This document shows, piece by piece, positions 1-10,675 of a stretch of 64,000 nt of DNA (within the stretch, counting starts at the first letter, position 1; each line of letters begins with the position of its first letter). The position numbers and the translations under genes were made by a program. The DNA is taken from NCBI GenBank assembly GCA_933228895.1, contig OW121850.1, positions 35,101,773 to 35,165,772 on the forward strand, given 5' to 3'. This DNA is from Platycnemis pennipes. Taxonomy: Eukaryota; Arthropoda; Insecta; Odonata; Platycnemididae. Under the pieces are notes generated by a model. It did not search any database. It was given only the letters and a program-made list of their open reading frames with translations, and was not told the DNA's origin.

Positions 1-129
1 CTGGAATATGAAGGCCGAGGCGCCTTAATGGTGGAGAAGGCATTGATGGGTCATGTCAACCACTATGCTACCAAGGGAGCAAGCCAAGGTGCTGGGGGTG
101 AAGGTTGAGGAGGTCGGAAGGCCACTGAC

Positions 130-233
130 TCATTGGCCAGCACACTCGGTGGCTTCAGGTCACGTGTGCGGATGTTCTTTGGGTCGGCCAGGTCAGCCAC
201 CCACAGAGTCACGACAGGGTTAGGAGTTCCTGG
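130..233 (-). CDS. DPP6/10-like exon: propeller blade, last exon in window
   Basis: The acceptor gccatcatctccag is followed by PGTPNPVVTLWVADLADPKN and IRTRDLKPPSVLAN, 34 codons plus two bases. This continues SYPK-PGTPNP as in other family members ('YPKxGTPNPxVxLxVxDL'). I place the donor at gtcagt after ATGA because family similarity stops there and the continuing frame (SVAFRPPQP...) does not look like a propeller. The donor position is the least certain boundary of the gene. The remaining propeller and the hydrolase domain lie to the left of the window. Confidence 0.88.
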
Positions 234-502
234 CTGGAGATGATGGCACACATTGTGGCACACGTAATTGGATCCATGTTGTAGAGTTCAAGATAAAGAG
301 AAGATCAAAGATTATGATTAATAGTTACTCCTAGGATATCTTGCATGAGCATTAACATTGATATATAAGAATTTTGTGAGAAAAAATGACTAAATTGAGT
401 TTCCATTGTCATGAAATAAACATTAATGAGCTGGCATACACAAATAAAAATGCCAGAATTTGTTATTGATAAAAATTTTCTTACAAAAATGACATATAAG
501 TA

Positions 503-675
503 CAGTCAAGCCCACTTATATCAAACCCGTTTATAACGAAGTTCCGGTTAAAACGAAATGAAGGCTATTCTCCATCAAAGAGAGGCTCTGAAAAACTGGT
601 CCACATATAAAGAAGTTAGGTTATTATGAAGTAAATATTTGGCCCCTTCAACTTCATTATAAATGGGCTTGACTG
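503..675. mobile_element. 173-bp pogo/Tc1-mariner-type MITE
   Basis: Both ends read CAGTCAAGCCC inward, followed by related AT-rich blocks with TTTATAA and (a/c)GAAG. The element is flanked by TA on both sides (501-502 and 676-677), the target duplication of the Tc1/mariner/pogo superfamily. There is no coding capacity. It sits in the intron between the 130-233 and 2285-2451 exons. Confidence 0.8.
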
Positions 676-760
676 TATATCCTAACCATTCCTGCTGAGA
701 GCAGGAGAGTGGGGCATGGACCAACTAGAAGAGGGGTAAGATTTACTCAAAGACGAATAT

Positions 761-826
761 GGGATTGGAACCCAGATCCTCCTAATTTTTCATCCCTGTG
801 ATTTAACCAGTTAAGCACCTAATGTG
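761..826 (-). mobile_element. tRNA-like SINE head fragment
   Basis: The minus strand carries a B-box-like GGGTTCCAATCCCA preceded by an A-box-like segment with ttaactggttaaatc, spaced as in a tRNA-derived SINE promoter. No tRNA acceptor stem can be formed. The family and full boundaries are not resolved. Confidence 0.4.
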
Positions 827-2284
827 CCTTTCTTCTCTAAGAAATTGTAAGGTTTTAAAGGTACTCAAATTGGCACTCATAAAATGTAATAAAGCAGTGG
901 TGATTATGCACACTGCACCACCAGGTTAAAGCCGACATTAAACACTAAGGCGCTTAATTTTAAGAAATTCATGGATTGTGAATTAGCCATGAAAAATCAG
1001 GTACCCACCCACCCACAATAGAAAGATTTCTACTTAGGAAAAATCATCCTCCTCGACTATGTGTTTAACCCTCGGATTCCTCCCTGAAGCCTAATGTTTG
1101 AATGTTGCTATGGTGTATATCATCAGTTAACTCCATCAAGATTATTCATGACTAGATCACAATCCTTGAATAAATGAGGGGATTGAAAATCTTATAAAAG
1201 TTGAAAATATTTTGTGGAGGCCAAACAGGTTAACCTGAAGCAGCTGGTATATATGTATATTCTTTCTCAGTATTAAAAAAAATCTTTTATCTTCCTTAGC
1301 TGCCAGCAACTCATCCAAGTGGCTCAAGACTAGCCTTCCAGAAATTGTTGATTAGTCACAACTATAGTGGCAAGTGTTGCCACAACTACATTGAAATATA
1401 AAGAAATGATGACAGATCCTGGACCCAATTCTTCCGGGCAAAATACTACCTAATTCTTAGTAAAATTTAATGAAATAAATCAAAAGTCTTAAGTGGCAAA
1501 AAATTAGTTTTTTTCTGGTTAATTTCATCTGGTCACATAAACTACAAGATTCTGAATTCAGATTATTTTTCTCAATGTTAAAAAGAATTTTGTTAAAACA
1601 CCATTTGGATAGGCAAGATAAAATACGATGCCTATAGGCTTGAAATGATAGTATATTATTGGTTATTGTCTAATTAATTCTCATTATATTATTTTGCAGC
1701 CCATAGCAGCATTAAGACTTCAAATGCCAGATTTATAACATCTGGTTTAATATTCTCAAGGTAAAAAAAGAAGAGGTTATATTCTTATGCAGTTTATGTT
1801 CATGTCAACTTATCATTAACCTAATGTACTTTTTGTAACCAGAAGTGTTGTTCACCACCAAAGTGACCTAACAGATGCATGGTTAATGCCTACCAGGCAT
1901 GAAAAACAGGCCTTAATATACAAACCTCATTCAATTTTTCCAATTAAATATGTATATAATTATTTCCAAAACTACAACTTGATGTTTTATTTCAATGTCT
2001 AGTCACTTCTATATGTTCAATTTCTTGAAAGAATCTTTCAGAAAAATTAAGGAAATAAATTTACAAATCAAGGAAGGGAACTGAAGGATAGGGAACTGAA
2101 GGATAGGGAATCTGAGAATATTTTTCTGTGTGGCAATGAATGATATTTCTGTATAGCTTTAACTTTTATAGTTGATATCTTCCAGCTGCAATGAAGAGGA
2201 GTGAGACTTATTTTGATGTAAAATTTTTAGGAGGTGACATGATGAACTAATGGGGAAAGTTACAGCATTTCATTAACAGCTCAC

Positions 2285-2451
2285 CTTTGGATATGATAGA
2301 CTTCGTATCTCTGGATAAAGACGCCCTTCATCTAGAGATCCAAACCAAGGGTATCGAAGCTCTTCCACCATGGTGTCATTGAAAGTAGCATATAACATCA
2401 TGTGCCCATCCGAGGAAAACCAAAGGGCTGTATTGCTTCCTAAGACTTCTT
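2285..2451 (-). CDS. DPP6/10-like exon: double-Glu motif and propeller blade
   Basis: The exon is 167 nt with acceptor gatttcaacag and donor gtgagc, and encodes 56 codons once the G from the previous exon is added. It begins EEVLGSNTALWFSSDGHMML and ends YPEIRSLSYPK. Joined to the preceding exon it gives Trp-Leu-Tyr-Glu-Glu-Glu. In DPP4 the acidic pair of this motif holds the free N-terminus of the substrate. The 'WFSxDG' and 'YP' elements that follow are standard for the family. Conservation here argues for a functional gene copy rather than a pseudogene. Confidence 0.96.
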
Positions 2452-3576
2452 CTGTTGAAATCGAAAATATTCACATAAGATCACAAATTTCTTTAAGACC
2501 AAGAAAAGATGGAGTGCTAGCCAACTGATCTCTTTAGCTCGTAATATACTAGGTAATCAAATTGTGTGCTCATAATTTTTACCATATTTGAATTATTTTA
2601 TGGGGTAACATTTTTTAACCTGATGATATATGTAGTGAACCAATGAAAACCCAGTGGTTAATACAAGGTTTCCTCAAAAATGCATTTAAAAATACCTATA
2701 ATTAAGGAGTTGGGACTTCAAAGTTTAGTTGATGATATTTTTCTAAATTACCAGAGATTTTAGTCTATTTTCTCTTCAAGGACTCTAAAAGGCATACCTA
2801 CAAGGAATGTGTTTTTTTCAAGTTCAAATTCATGGAGCCTTATAAAGAAACTAAATCCATGGTATTATTTATCTTTCTTCTACAATAGCATGTGGTTCTT
2901 ATAATTTATATCATACTTATGAGTAGTGTGAGAGGTTGTAAACTGACTGTGCAATAAGGAACAGGCTCTTCCCATATCAGTGACTTTGTCCTGGTTCTTT
3001 CTGTCCAGTTTTAAAAGTCTTGATCAATAATCGATTTAGATATTTGATATACTTATAGGCAGGGTGACTATACAGCCTCTTGAAGGTTAAAGTTTCAAGT
3101 TGAAGAGTTGAAACTGAGAGCTGGAGAAGTAGTTTAATCCTTTTAGTACCACCAAATTTTAGCTATGCTGGCAAGAAGTGCCACAGCGACTTCAGCAATA
3201 GTGTAACACTTCAGTTAACAAAAGACTATGGAAAATTTTATTTTGTGAGTATCAATTTGAAGTTTCTTGTAATTTACAAGAATTAAGTATTGGTTGCATT
3301 CCAATTGTCATAATTTAAATGTATTAAAAACAATATGCTATTTGATTAAAAATATTTAATTTTTGTTCTATAAAAGAACTGATATATCTGCGTGGTGCAC
3401 CACAGGAGCAAAAGCTGATATAATGACCCATGGCACTATGTGGTTTACTAAAAAAATGATTGGTTCTTTGGGGTGTTATTTCATTGGACAAATATGATCC
3501 AGTCTGAAAAAATGATGAAAAAGTGGAAATTTCTGACTTCTAATATCAATGAGTGTCTTCAATACTCTTACTATAC

Positions 3577-3788
3577 CTTCATAAAGCCAATCTGGAACTC
3601 CATGTGATACCAATCCAGGTTTAGCTGTGTGAGTGACTCGGAAGACTAATGAACCTCTGGGCCCAGGCCTGTAGTATATGTCACCATGCATCACCATGAC
3701 AAGAGCATGCCCTCTCGGAGTCCATGCTGCATACTGTAGAGCTGGATGGCTTGGATCATCTGGGGTTGGAGTCAGTGGAAAAACCTCC
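3577..3788 (-). CDS. DPP6/10-like exon: propeller with substrate-motif first half
   Basis: The exon is 212 nt with acceptor actgatttgtag and donor gtatag. It encodes EVFPLTPTPDDPSHPALQYA, then a Trp-containing strand, HGDIYYRP and, at the end, HGVPDWLYE plus one base of the next Glu codon. DPP4-family members share 'LQ(F/Y)AxWxPxGxxLxxVxxxDIYYRP' and 'NGVPDWVYEEE' here. The frame is closed exactly by the neighbouring exons on both sides. The donor departs from consensus at +4/+5 (gtatag), the weakest in the gene apart from the 130 donor. Confidence 0.96.
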
Positions 3789-4307
3789 CTACAAATCAGT
3801 CATTGGAGTTAGCTAGCAGAAGTGACCATAAATAATGTCATGAATTTAGTCTACCTGCAAATTAAATAAAATTACTCTATTATTTATAAATATGAATTGT
3901 GAATTTTTTATTCCACATTAAATTTTATTTGTGCACAATGAATGATTCTCTACCAAATAGAATCAATTGAATCATCAGAGTGAAACTCATTATCATGTAA
4001 TCCTGTAATTGGCAAAATTAAATGGCCAGCGCATGAAATAATCATATCTTTCATAAAATAATAACAATGTTTTTGTATTTGAATCAAATGATTCTGCTCT
4101 GTGGGTGGAAAACACTTTTAGTAACTATATGTGGTAGGTATATATGTCGTAATTGGAATTAGGTAGTTAAGAATCCCACTCCTGGCAAAAAAAAACAGAT
4201 TCTGGTGGTCATGCTATAGAAAATTGTAGGGACTCTTTAATCAAGATTTTCAAGTACATTCCATACGTAATTATCTCTAAAATGTTGAGGTCATGGACCT
4301 TCAACCT

Positions 4308-4403
4308 CATCTTACACCCATATAGGTGTATATATCACTACACTTTTTTGGTGCAGTGATATACAGCTTCGAAGGCTATGCTATGACTATATGGGTGAAT
4401 GTA
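4308..4403. repeat. Imperfect two-level hairpin
   Basis: An inner stem pairs gtgtatatatcactacac with gtgcagtgatata around a T-rich loop. An outer stem pairs acacccatatag with ctatatgggtg, leaving an asymmetric bulge of about 22 nt on the 3' side. It could be a small foldback insertion. No family is recognised. Confidence 0.45.
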
Positions 4404-4782
4404 AAATAGTTGTGATACCTGCTCAAGATTTCACCTTTAGAAATGTAATGCTATATATAGCCAATATATTGGATTTGGGCATGAATGGGGGCTTGTTGAT
4501 GAATATTACAAAACCATTATTTTTAATGTACCATCAAGGATCCTCAACCATTGAAAGTATGCAGTAAATATACTTATTAGTGAAATTCAATGTAAAATTT
4601 CTGAATGCAACTATACACTAGTGGAAGAATCTGCCTTGAAACAGTCTTGAAATAACTGTGTTGAACCACTCTTGTAACTCCCTTGAAAATTGAAACAGGA
4701 TTCCAACACAGACTCTATTGAATCTTCCTTGAAATTCTGTGTTGGGACACACTTGAAATTCTGATCTGGGACACTCTTGAAA

Positions 4783-4890
4783 TTGTGTTGGGACTCTCTT
4801 GAAAGTTTGTGTTGGGACTCTCTTGAAATTGTGTTGGGACTCTCTTGAAAGTTTATGTTGGGACTCTCTTGAAATTATGTGTTGGGACTC
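4783..4890. repeat. Tandem repeat, gttgggactctcttgaaa units
   Basis: At least four consecutive units each contain gttgggactctcttgaaa, joined by spacers that alternate between a short (ttgt) and a longer (gtttgt / gttta) form, so the array has a two-unit higher-order period. Diverged units continue leftward to about 4620. Confidence 0.85.
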
Positions 4891-5654
4891 ATAATTAAAA
4901 AAAATAAGGTTAGAGGTAGATGCAGTATGCTTACATAATATATGGTACACAAGATTAACTTCTCGTGCATACAACTACAATTACCTAACTACCTACACTT
5001 AAGCCCTGCCTATCCTATCATCCTTTGCTAAGCGACCTGACACATTAAATCTGGGAGACTGGAAAGCCATATATATACAGCTGCTGGCTGGCATTAAGTT
5101 GTTTGTGATAACTAACTTTACTAAAAGATTGACATGGGTAATTGGCACCGATAAAACATTTCTCCAATAACCATTTTGTGGATAAAAATAAGCACGACCA
5201 TTATGAATATACATAATGTATATTCTTTGAACTCCAGGAGAGATAAATAAGAGTTTTGTCCGGCTGAGAATCTCTTTTCTGGCGAGTGCACCAGTACTTT
5301 CCCTAAGTTCGATACCGTCCACGAAGGACTGAAAAAAATCATCCGTGGACTAATGTTCAATCGCTTTTCAAGGTCACGAATCGCACACATATCTAATGTA
5401 GGTATATCATACCCATGGGTAAAAATCCACTATTAGTGGATCCACAATTAGTGGCGGTTTCGGCATCCACAAAAACTTTAGTGGATCTGCAAATGGTGGC
5501 GATATCGGAGCCCACTAAAATTTTAGAGGATCAACATGTTGAAGCGGATAAAAGAAAGCAATATCCACAAGCGTTGGCACTGGTTAAGGCGTGAAATTTG
5601 TCGTACTCTGGGGTTTTCACCTCTCGCTGTAGCTTTTTCCTTGGGTTGGTTAGG

Positions 5655-5925
5655 TTATTTAGGGGAGGCGACCGACAGCTGAGGTCATTTGCGCCATATA
5701 GGTGGGTAATTGGGTAATGGTAGGAGTTTTTAGGGAACGGAGGAAGGGTGGAGAGAAACCCAGCGTCGGCCGACGGACGGAGTACTGTACTTGAAATGCC
5801 CTCCACTAGGCACTCAAGTCAGGACCGGATTTCCACTGAAAAATCCGCCACTGCCGGGATTCGAACCCGGGCTCTTGGGATGGGAGACCAGTACTCTAGC
5901 CACCACACCAACCCGATCCCCCTTT
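5655..5925 (-). mobile_element. tRNA-derived SINE (family A), near full length
   Basis: Read on the minus strand, the head has an A box (ggctagagtactgg) and a perfect B box (GGGTTCGAATCC) about 30 nt apart. A body follows with gccgacgctgggtttctc and ccacccttcctcc. The same body recurs at 34693-34931, 56247-56300 and 59459-59745, which defines a family. It cannot form a tRNA acceptor stem, so it is not a tRNA gene. Confidence 0.8.
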
Positions 5926-6680
5926 TTCCTTGGGCAATCGTCCTCCATGCTACTTCTGTAAACTTAGGGCCCAGTGTTTTTGGACTCCATCATTTTTTAT
6001 TGAAGTTTTTTACAAAAGATATTGGCACTATCGCCTTTCCACTCTCCGCAAAAAGTTGTACACAATCAAAGCTCGCCATGGCTTTATGTGAAATTCCTCT
6101 GATGCAACAAAGATTACCAAAACAGAAGTAATGTTTTTGTTAAATTAAGTTATATCGGTGCAATTTCGACTGTGTTTGTGAGGCAATTTATATTGCTGTT
6201 GCAAAAAAAATATCGCAAAAATGTCATTCACTCTATTCCAGATAATCCATTCATTTTTGAAGCTTTGGAGTCTAAATATAGCACAAGTATTCATGTTAAC
6301 TACAAAACAAATGTCTGTGTCTCAAGGGTTTGCGGGTTCCTCTAGCGTTGATTCATCCTGCTGGACGACAGTTTTGCTGGCATTCCAGTCGGCATCTTCA
6401 GGTCCGAAGTGAAGAAATGTCTGTTTGTTCAGCGATAGCAGGAAGATAATACTGCTCGCCACGTATAAACCATGTGAAGGCAGAATGATATTTGTTCATA
6501 CCATGAGTTTTCTATTTTTATTAAAATATTTTTACAAAAAAGTTGACTTTGAATAAGTCTTATATAAATTGGTTGACCTATTACTGCCAAGGGTGATGGC
6601 AGGAGAGCAAGGACTAAAGTCATAATGGAGTATCTCTGCAATTAAATGGAAAAGTAGATAGAAGGGTAATAACTATAGAA

Positions 6681-6735
6681 CAGGTGGTTTTCAACCTTTT
6701 CTGGCTTGCGTAACTTTTGGCAGACTTTCCAACAC
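6681..6735 (+). mobile_element. hAT-like terminus (partial)
   Basis: CAGGTGGTTTTCAACCTTTT followed by ctggcttgcgtaac resembles the common end of non-autonomous hAT elements in animals. No matching right end was found nearby, so this is a fragment at best. Confidence 0.35.
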
Positions 6736-8910
6736 CTTTATCCCTTAAGGGATATAGGTGATGGAATTTATACACTAAAAATAAATGTATGCACTAAAAT
6801 GTTTGTAGATTTTATAAGTTCCGACACTACTCCACTTTTTCATTTTCCACCACTGACTTAGTGGAACAAATCATATTCCAACTCCAAGCATATTTAGGAA
6901 AAGGTTGATACATCATGAGAAGGAAAAAAAATTAATTGGAGGAGTCCCTGGTAGGAAAAACTAATGGGAAGAGTTGGAATTCTGTTTTTACAAGGGAAGG
7001 GTCTGGACTGAATTAGGAGAGTACGGGGTAGAACCATAGAGCTTACGGGTACCTAAGGTAAGCTATATGGGTAGAACAAATTATGTTAATGGCGAGAAAG
7101 TAATTGAGCATCGAAGAAGGTGTCCTTTTGTTACGATAAACACCAACAGATGTTGGAACATATCTGGCTGAGACACGGAATTAAGAACAACAGTGTTTCA
7201 AAAGAGATGCTGCATTAAGTACAAGTGAGTTTCAACGCACTTCAAGGTAGTTAAAAGACACTTAAAAACAAGAAAGTTCAAGAGAGATCAAGACAGATTT
7301 CAAGAGAGTTTCAACAGTGAAATGATGGTGAATTGAGTACATGTGAGTTTCAATGCACTTCAAGGTAGTTGCAAGACACTTAAAAACAAGGCAGCTCAAC
7401 AGAGCTATTTTCAAGAGAGATCAAGACAGATTTCAAGAGAGATTCAACAGGGTTAAATGCTTGTGCCCAAGGAACAAGAGAGATCAACAGAGTTCAAGTT
7501 GGTTTCAACAAAGTTTAGAGCATTTCATCACAGTTTCAACACTGGTTCAAGGGACTTTCAACACATTTCGTTTTATATGGGTAGTAACATCCGCCCTGTA
7601 TGCCTACCTATGAGAGCATGGCATCAATTCCTACCACTTGCAATGAAGTTCTAAGTCACTAACATATTATAGATACCAAGCTCTTGATAAGTCTACAACA
7701 ATAATTGTCATACATTTCTGTCTATATGAATGAATTTTAACTGTCCACCCAACTGATCTGGTCGTGCAGCGTAGGTAAAACGGCTGTATAAAAATACTTG
7801 CAATGCCAAAATTGTAATTGGAGGTTAATCCAGTTCCTCGTACTAAAGGTATTGAGGCAGGATAATTATAAAAATGCCTACATTAAAACATGCATGGATC
7901 TGCATGGAATTACGAAAAAAATACAGGACTTGAACCGCATTTAATTAGATTTTTTAAATGTAAGGTACTGCGAGTCACTAGGTAAAAGACAAATTTTTAT
8001 TGTTCGCGGGCTCACGGGCCTCGTAGGCGACATATTTGCGAGCGGAAGATTAGTTGAGTTGTTTGGGTCAGGTTGTGCAGTAACCAATGGCAACCGGAGA
8101 GCCGGAGACCAGCATCGTTGCCATTGGATACGATAGGTATCTGTAGCAAATTCGCAGTCGCCTCGATCGCTACGCAGCCGACACCAACGCAAGGATTACG
8201 AGCACTAGTGGTGTCACTCTCGCATTCAGTGAAAAGACCTTCTTTACAATATTCATACATGCATTCCACGTACCTATCATATGATGTCATCACGGAGTTA
8301 TGAATGAGTGAAAAATTAAAATTCGACAACTCTCGTCGACGGGCAACGAGGGATATTTCCTGTGCCTAATACAGTAGAACATTGCCAAAATTATGGGAAT
8401 TACTGAGAAATGTAAGTATGTGAATATTAAATTATGGCAGCAGATATCAGCAAGAGATCACTAGAAAATATTGAATTTCAGTTATTCTAAAATTCCGTAA
8501 TTAAGTTCAGAGTACGAAAATGAGGAAAGTTTTCGCGTTTTTCTGCATTCTTTTGTTATAATTATGACTATTCCGATGATGTGTTCAGTACGACGCGTGT
8601 GTATGCATGTGAACGACGCCTATCACGATGAGTATTTGATATGATTTGATAATTAATAGTAAATTTTCTCGCATGTTTATGGAAGCGGTATAAGTGGATG
8701 GGAATTCTCTTAGTTCGAAAACAGCAATCCACACACAACCCTGTCAAATGTGATGCGGTTGGACGTAAGAGAAGTCAGTGGTTTCTCAGTCAGCGGCCAC
8801 CCGTTGTTTCTCTGAAGTTTTCAACGTAACTTCAAGGACAAGACCTGGGGAGTATCCATGTCCCATAAAACAGGTGAGTTTTGAGGTTGTTATGGCAACT
8901 GAATTTGGGG

Positions 8911-9070
8911 CCGGCCGTGATAGCTAGGTAGGTAATGTACTGGTATGACAACACAAAGTTGCAGGCTCGAATCAAGGCCATGGATGTTGTGTATTCGCCT
9001 TAGTATTTAGGTATTAGTTAGTATGATACTATTTAAATTTAGCCGTTGAATCGCCAAAAAAAGAAATCCA
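8911..9070 (+). mobile_element. tRNA-like SINE fragment
   Basis: An A-box-like tagctaggtaggtaatg and a B-box-like gcaggctcgaatca lie about 40 nt apart on the plus strand. A downstream segment (tattcgccttagtatttagg) is of unknown origin. Its sequence differs from family A. Confidence 0.4.
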
Positions 9071-9244
9071 TAGAAGTTGGGTTATTATGCGTTGCCATGG
9101 AAACTGAAGGTGTATCGTAAGGTAGGTACATATTTGACTTTCTCAACACGAATCAATGCAGTCATTTTCAGATCAGAAAAGGCCAGTTACATAGAATAAA
9201 AGAGAGCCAACTTGCAGTCAGTCAGATGCGATTATGATCTAGAT

Positions 9245-9490
9245 CAGGCGGTGGCCAACAAGTCGATCGTAATTCATCACCTTTGATTGCAGACTGGGAT
9301 TTTTTTAATTTGGAAAGTAAGTGAACAACTCGTACTCGGAGGCTTCACCTTTCCCTATTCATTGGGAGTAGTCCGAAGCTTCAAGTGAACAGTTTGTAAT
9401 AGTTTGGCTTGTTATGAGTGACATCCCAATATTGAAATATTTTCAGGGTTTTAAAGTCGATCGCAGTCACAGGCAAGTCGGCCACTCCTG
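9245..9490. mobile_element. hAT-type MITE with 8-bp target duplication
   Basis: The left end CAGGCGGTGGCCAACAAG and the inverted right end CAGGAGTGGCCGACTTG form imperfect terminal inverted repeats, with gtcgatcg repeated just inside both. The flanks are atctagat (9237-9244) and atcaagat (9491-9498), an 8-bp duplication with one mismatch, as expected for hAT insertions. It is 246 bp long with no coding capacity, and lies just downstream of the 53-nt DPP exon within the same intron. Confidence 0.8.
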
Positions 9491-10041
9491 ATCAAGATGA
9501 TCGATGTCAGGGCATTTATTTATATAATGTCTAGCATCAATGAACAACCAAATCGGTTCAAACCATCACCATTATTGGTTCGGAGTTACAATTTAGCCAT
9601 TAGGTTTAAGCCATCAGTTTAATAAACTCATTAAAAAAATTCATTCGGAATAGTGTCGCATTCAGGCTTTCATGCATAAATTAAATAACGTTTTTCGATA
9701 TTCCGGCCAGCAGAACCATGAACAGGAATTAAATGCCGGACTTTAAAGGTTACTCTTTTGCTCTGTTAGGTATATCTCGTGGTATCTTTTCTCAACTATT
9801 TGCATTGGAAAAACTTATGGGATTCTGAAAAATATTCAAATATTAAGCGGAAGTTTGTATTTGGCGACAAAATACCATGTGTAATATGCACGGCTGTATA
9901 TTCTGTATTATAATTAGATGCTTAATTAAAAAAAACAATTGGTGTTGCTTGAGTACAGTTGTGTATGTTAATCAGTTGGATAAGGTACTCGGGTGTTGTC
10001 AAATAACGGTTGGCTATAAATATAAATTGGTCAGGACTTAC

Positions 10042-10094
10042 GTGGTTGCCACATCGTAGACGGAATATTGTGCGAGGTAGGAATGCCGGAACAG
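10042..10094 (-). CDS. DPP6/10-like micro-exon (53 nt)
   Basis: This is a very short exon with acceptor ttcatgtaacag and donor gtaagt, encoding LFRHSYLAQYSVYDVAT plus two bases. It fits exactly between the HNVQK exon and the EVFPLTP exon: the two leftover bases AC plus the first G of the next exon make Thr. The 'FRHSYLAQYxVYD' block is one of the best conserved motifs in the family propeller. I found it by searching the intron on the minus strand for this motif, since it is too short to show as a long ORF. Confidence 0.95.
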
Positions 10095-10262
10095 CTGTTA
10101 CATGAAAAGATGGAAAGAAGAAGTCAGTTAAAGATTTTAATATAACCAATCGATTTTACATAGTACTAAACCTTTCATTTAAGATACGGATTAACGTACA
10201 GTCATTAGTATCATTGAATTGCAGACAGCATTTCACTTCCTTATGGCATGTGGTAATTCAAG

Positions 10263-10345
10263 CCGGCAGCAGTCAGTAGTCAGATCGGTGACCTGCCAGC
10301 CGGACAACGTGAAGGCTACGGGTTGGAACCCCGTCGCGAGCATGT
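10263..10345 (+). mobile_element. tRNA-like SINE head
   Basis: gatcggtgacctgccagccg (A-box-like) is followed by acgggttggaaccccgtc (B-box-like, with flanking arms that pair as a T-stem). No complete cloverleaf or acceptor stem is visible. It lies 169 nt upstream, in the sense of the minus-strand gene, of the 53-nt exon. Confidence 0.35.
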
Positions 10346-10675
10346 TTTGTTTTTCTTAGGATTAAGGTAGATATGATGGTAAGATATGACCCTAGCAGTT
10401 GGAGCACCCCAAAATATAGTTTACACTCGTAATTTCTAGGTGGTGTGCGTAGTATTTTTCTCTTTAATTGGTGAAATGATTTAACATAGTTACTACGTCT
10501 TTATCAGTCACCTCGAGCTTCGGAGTAAAGTTCTTTCGCACTCCACATAAAAGTTTCTGTTAGCCGTTTCTTAAATTCGAAATATTGAGTTCCTGCATCA
10601 TTCTCCCCCTTCTTATGACTTTTTCAAAATAGAACTTTGCTGATATTTACCATTTGTGATAATTATGAGGCCTGT

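Larger units (their letters stand above)
234..2284. other. Intron, mostly featureless
   Basis: Apart from the MITE and the tRNA-like fragment listed separately, I see only AT-rich sequence and a small tandem duplication (gggaactgaaggata, twice, near 2078-2107). The next intron, 2452-3576, shows nothing recognisable. Confidence 0.6.
4618..7570. mobile_element. Element-like region bounded by inverted short-repeat arrays
   Basis: The left end (4618-4890), read on the minus strand, and the right end (about 7200-7570), read on the plus strand, are built from the same vocabulary: ttcaagagag(t/a), ttcaacac(t/a) and ttcaacag. On the left these form 4-5 tandem units around gttgggactctcttgaaa. On the right a roughly 116-bp unit is duplicated (7226-7318 and 7342-7451). 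Inverted arrays of subrepeats at both ends recall foldback-type DNA elements. No target duplication or transposase was found between the arrays; the interior holds a SINE and unexplained sequence, so the link between the two ends is an inference. Confidence 0.4.

Noticed and set aside
4999..5322. 107-codon minus-strand ORF with GVQRIYIMYIHNGRAYFYPQ
   Set aside because: Initially tested as the missing DPP exon because of its aromatic strand pattern. It does not match the family, and the correct 53-nt exon was found at 10042-10094.
5855..5920. tRNA gene on the minus strand
   Set aside because: A and B boxes are present but no acceptor stem can be formed, and the sequence runs into a body shared with other dispersed copies: a SINE.
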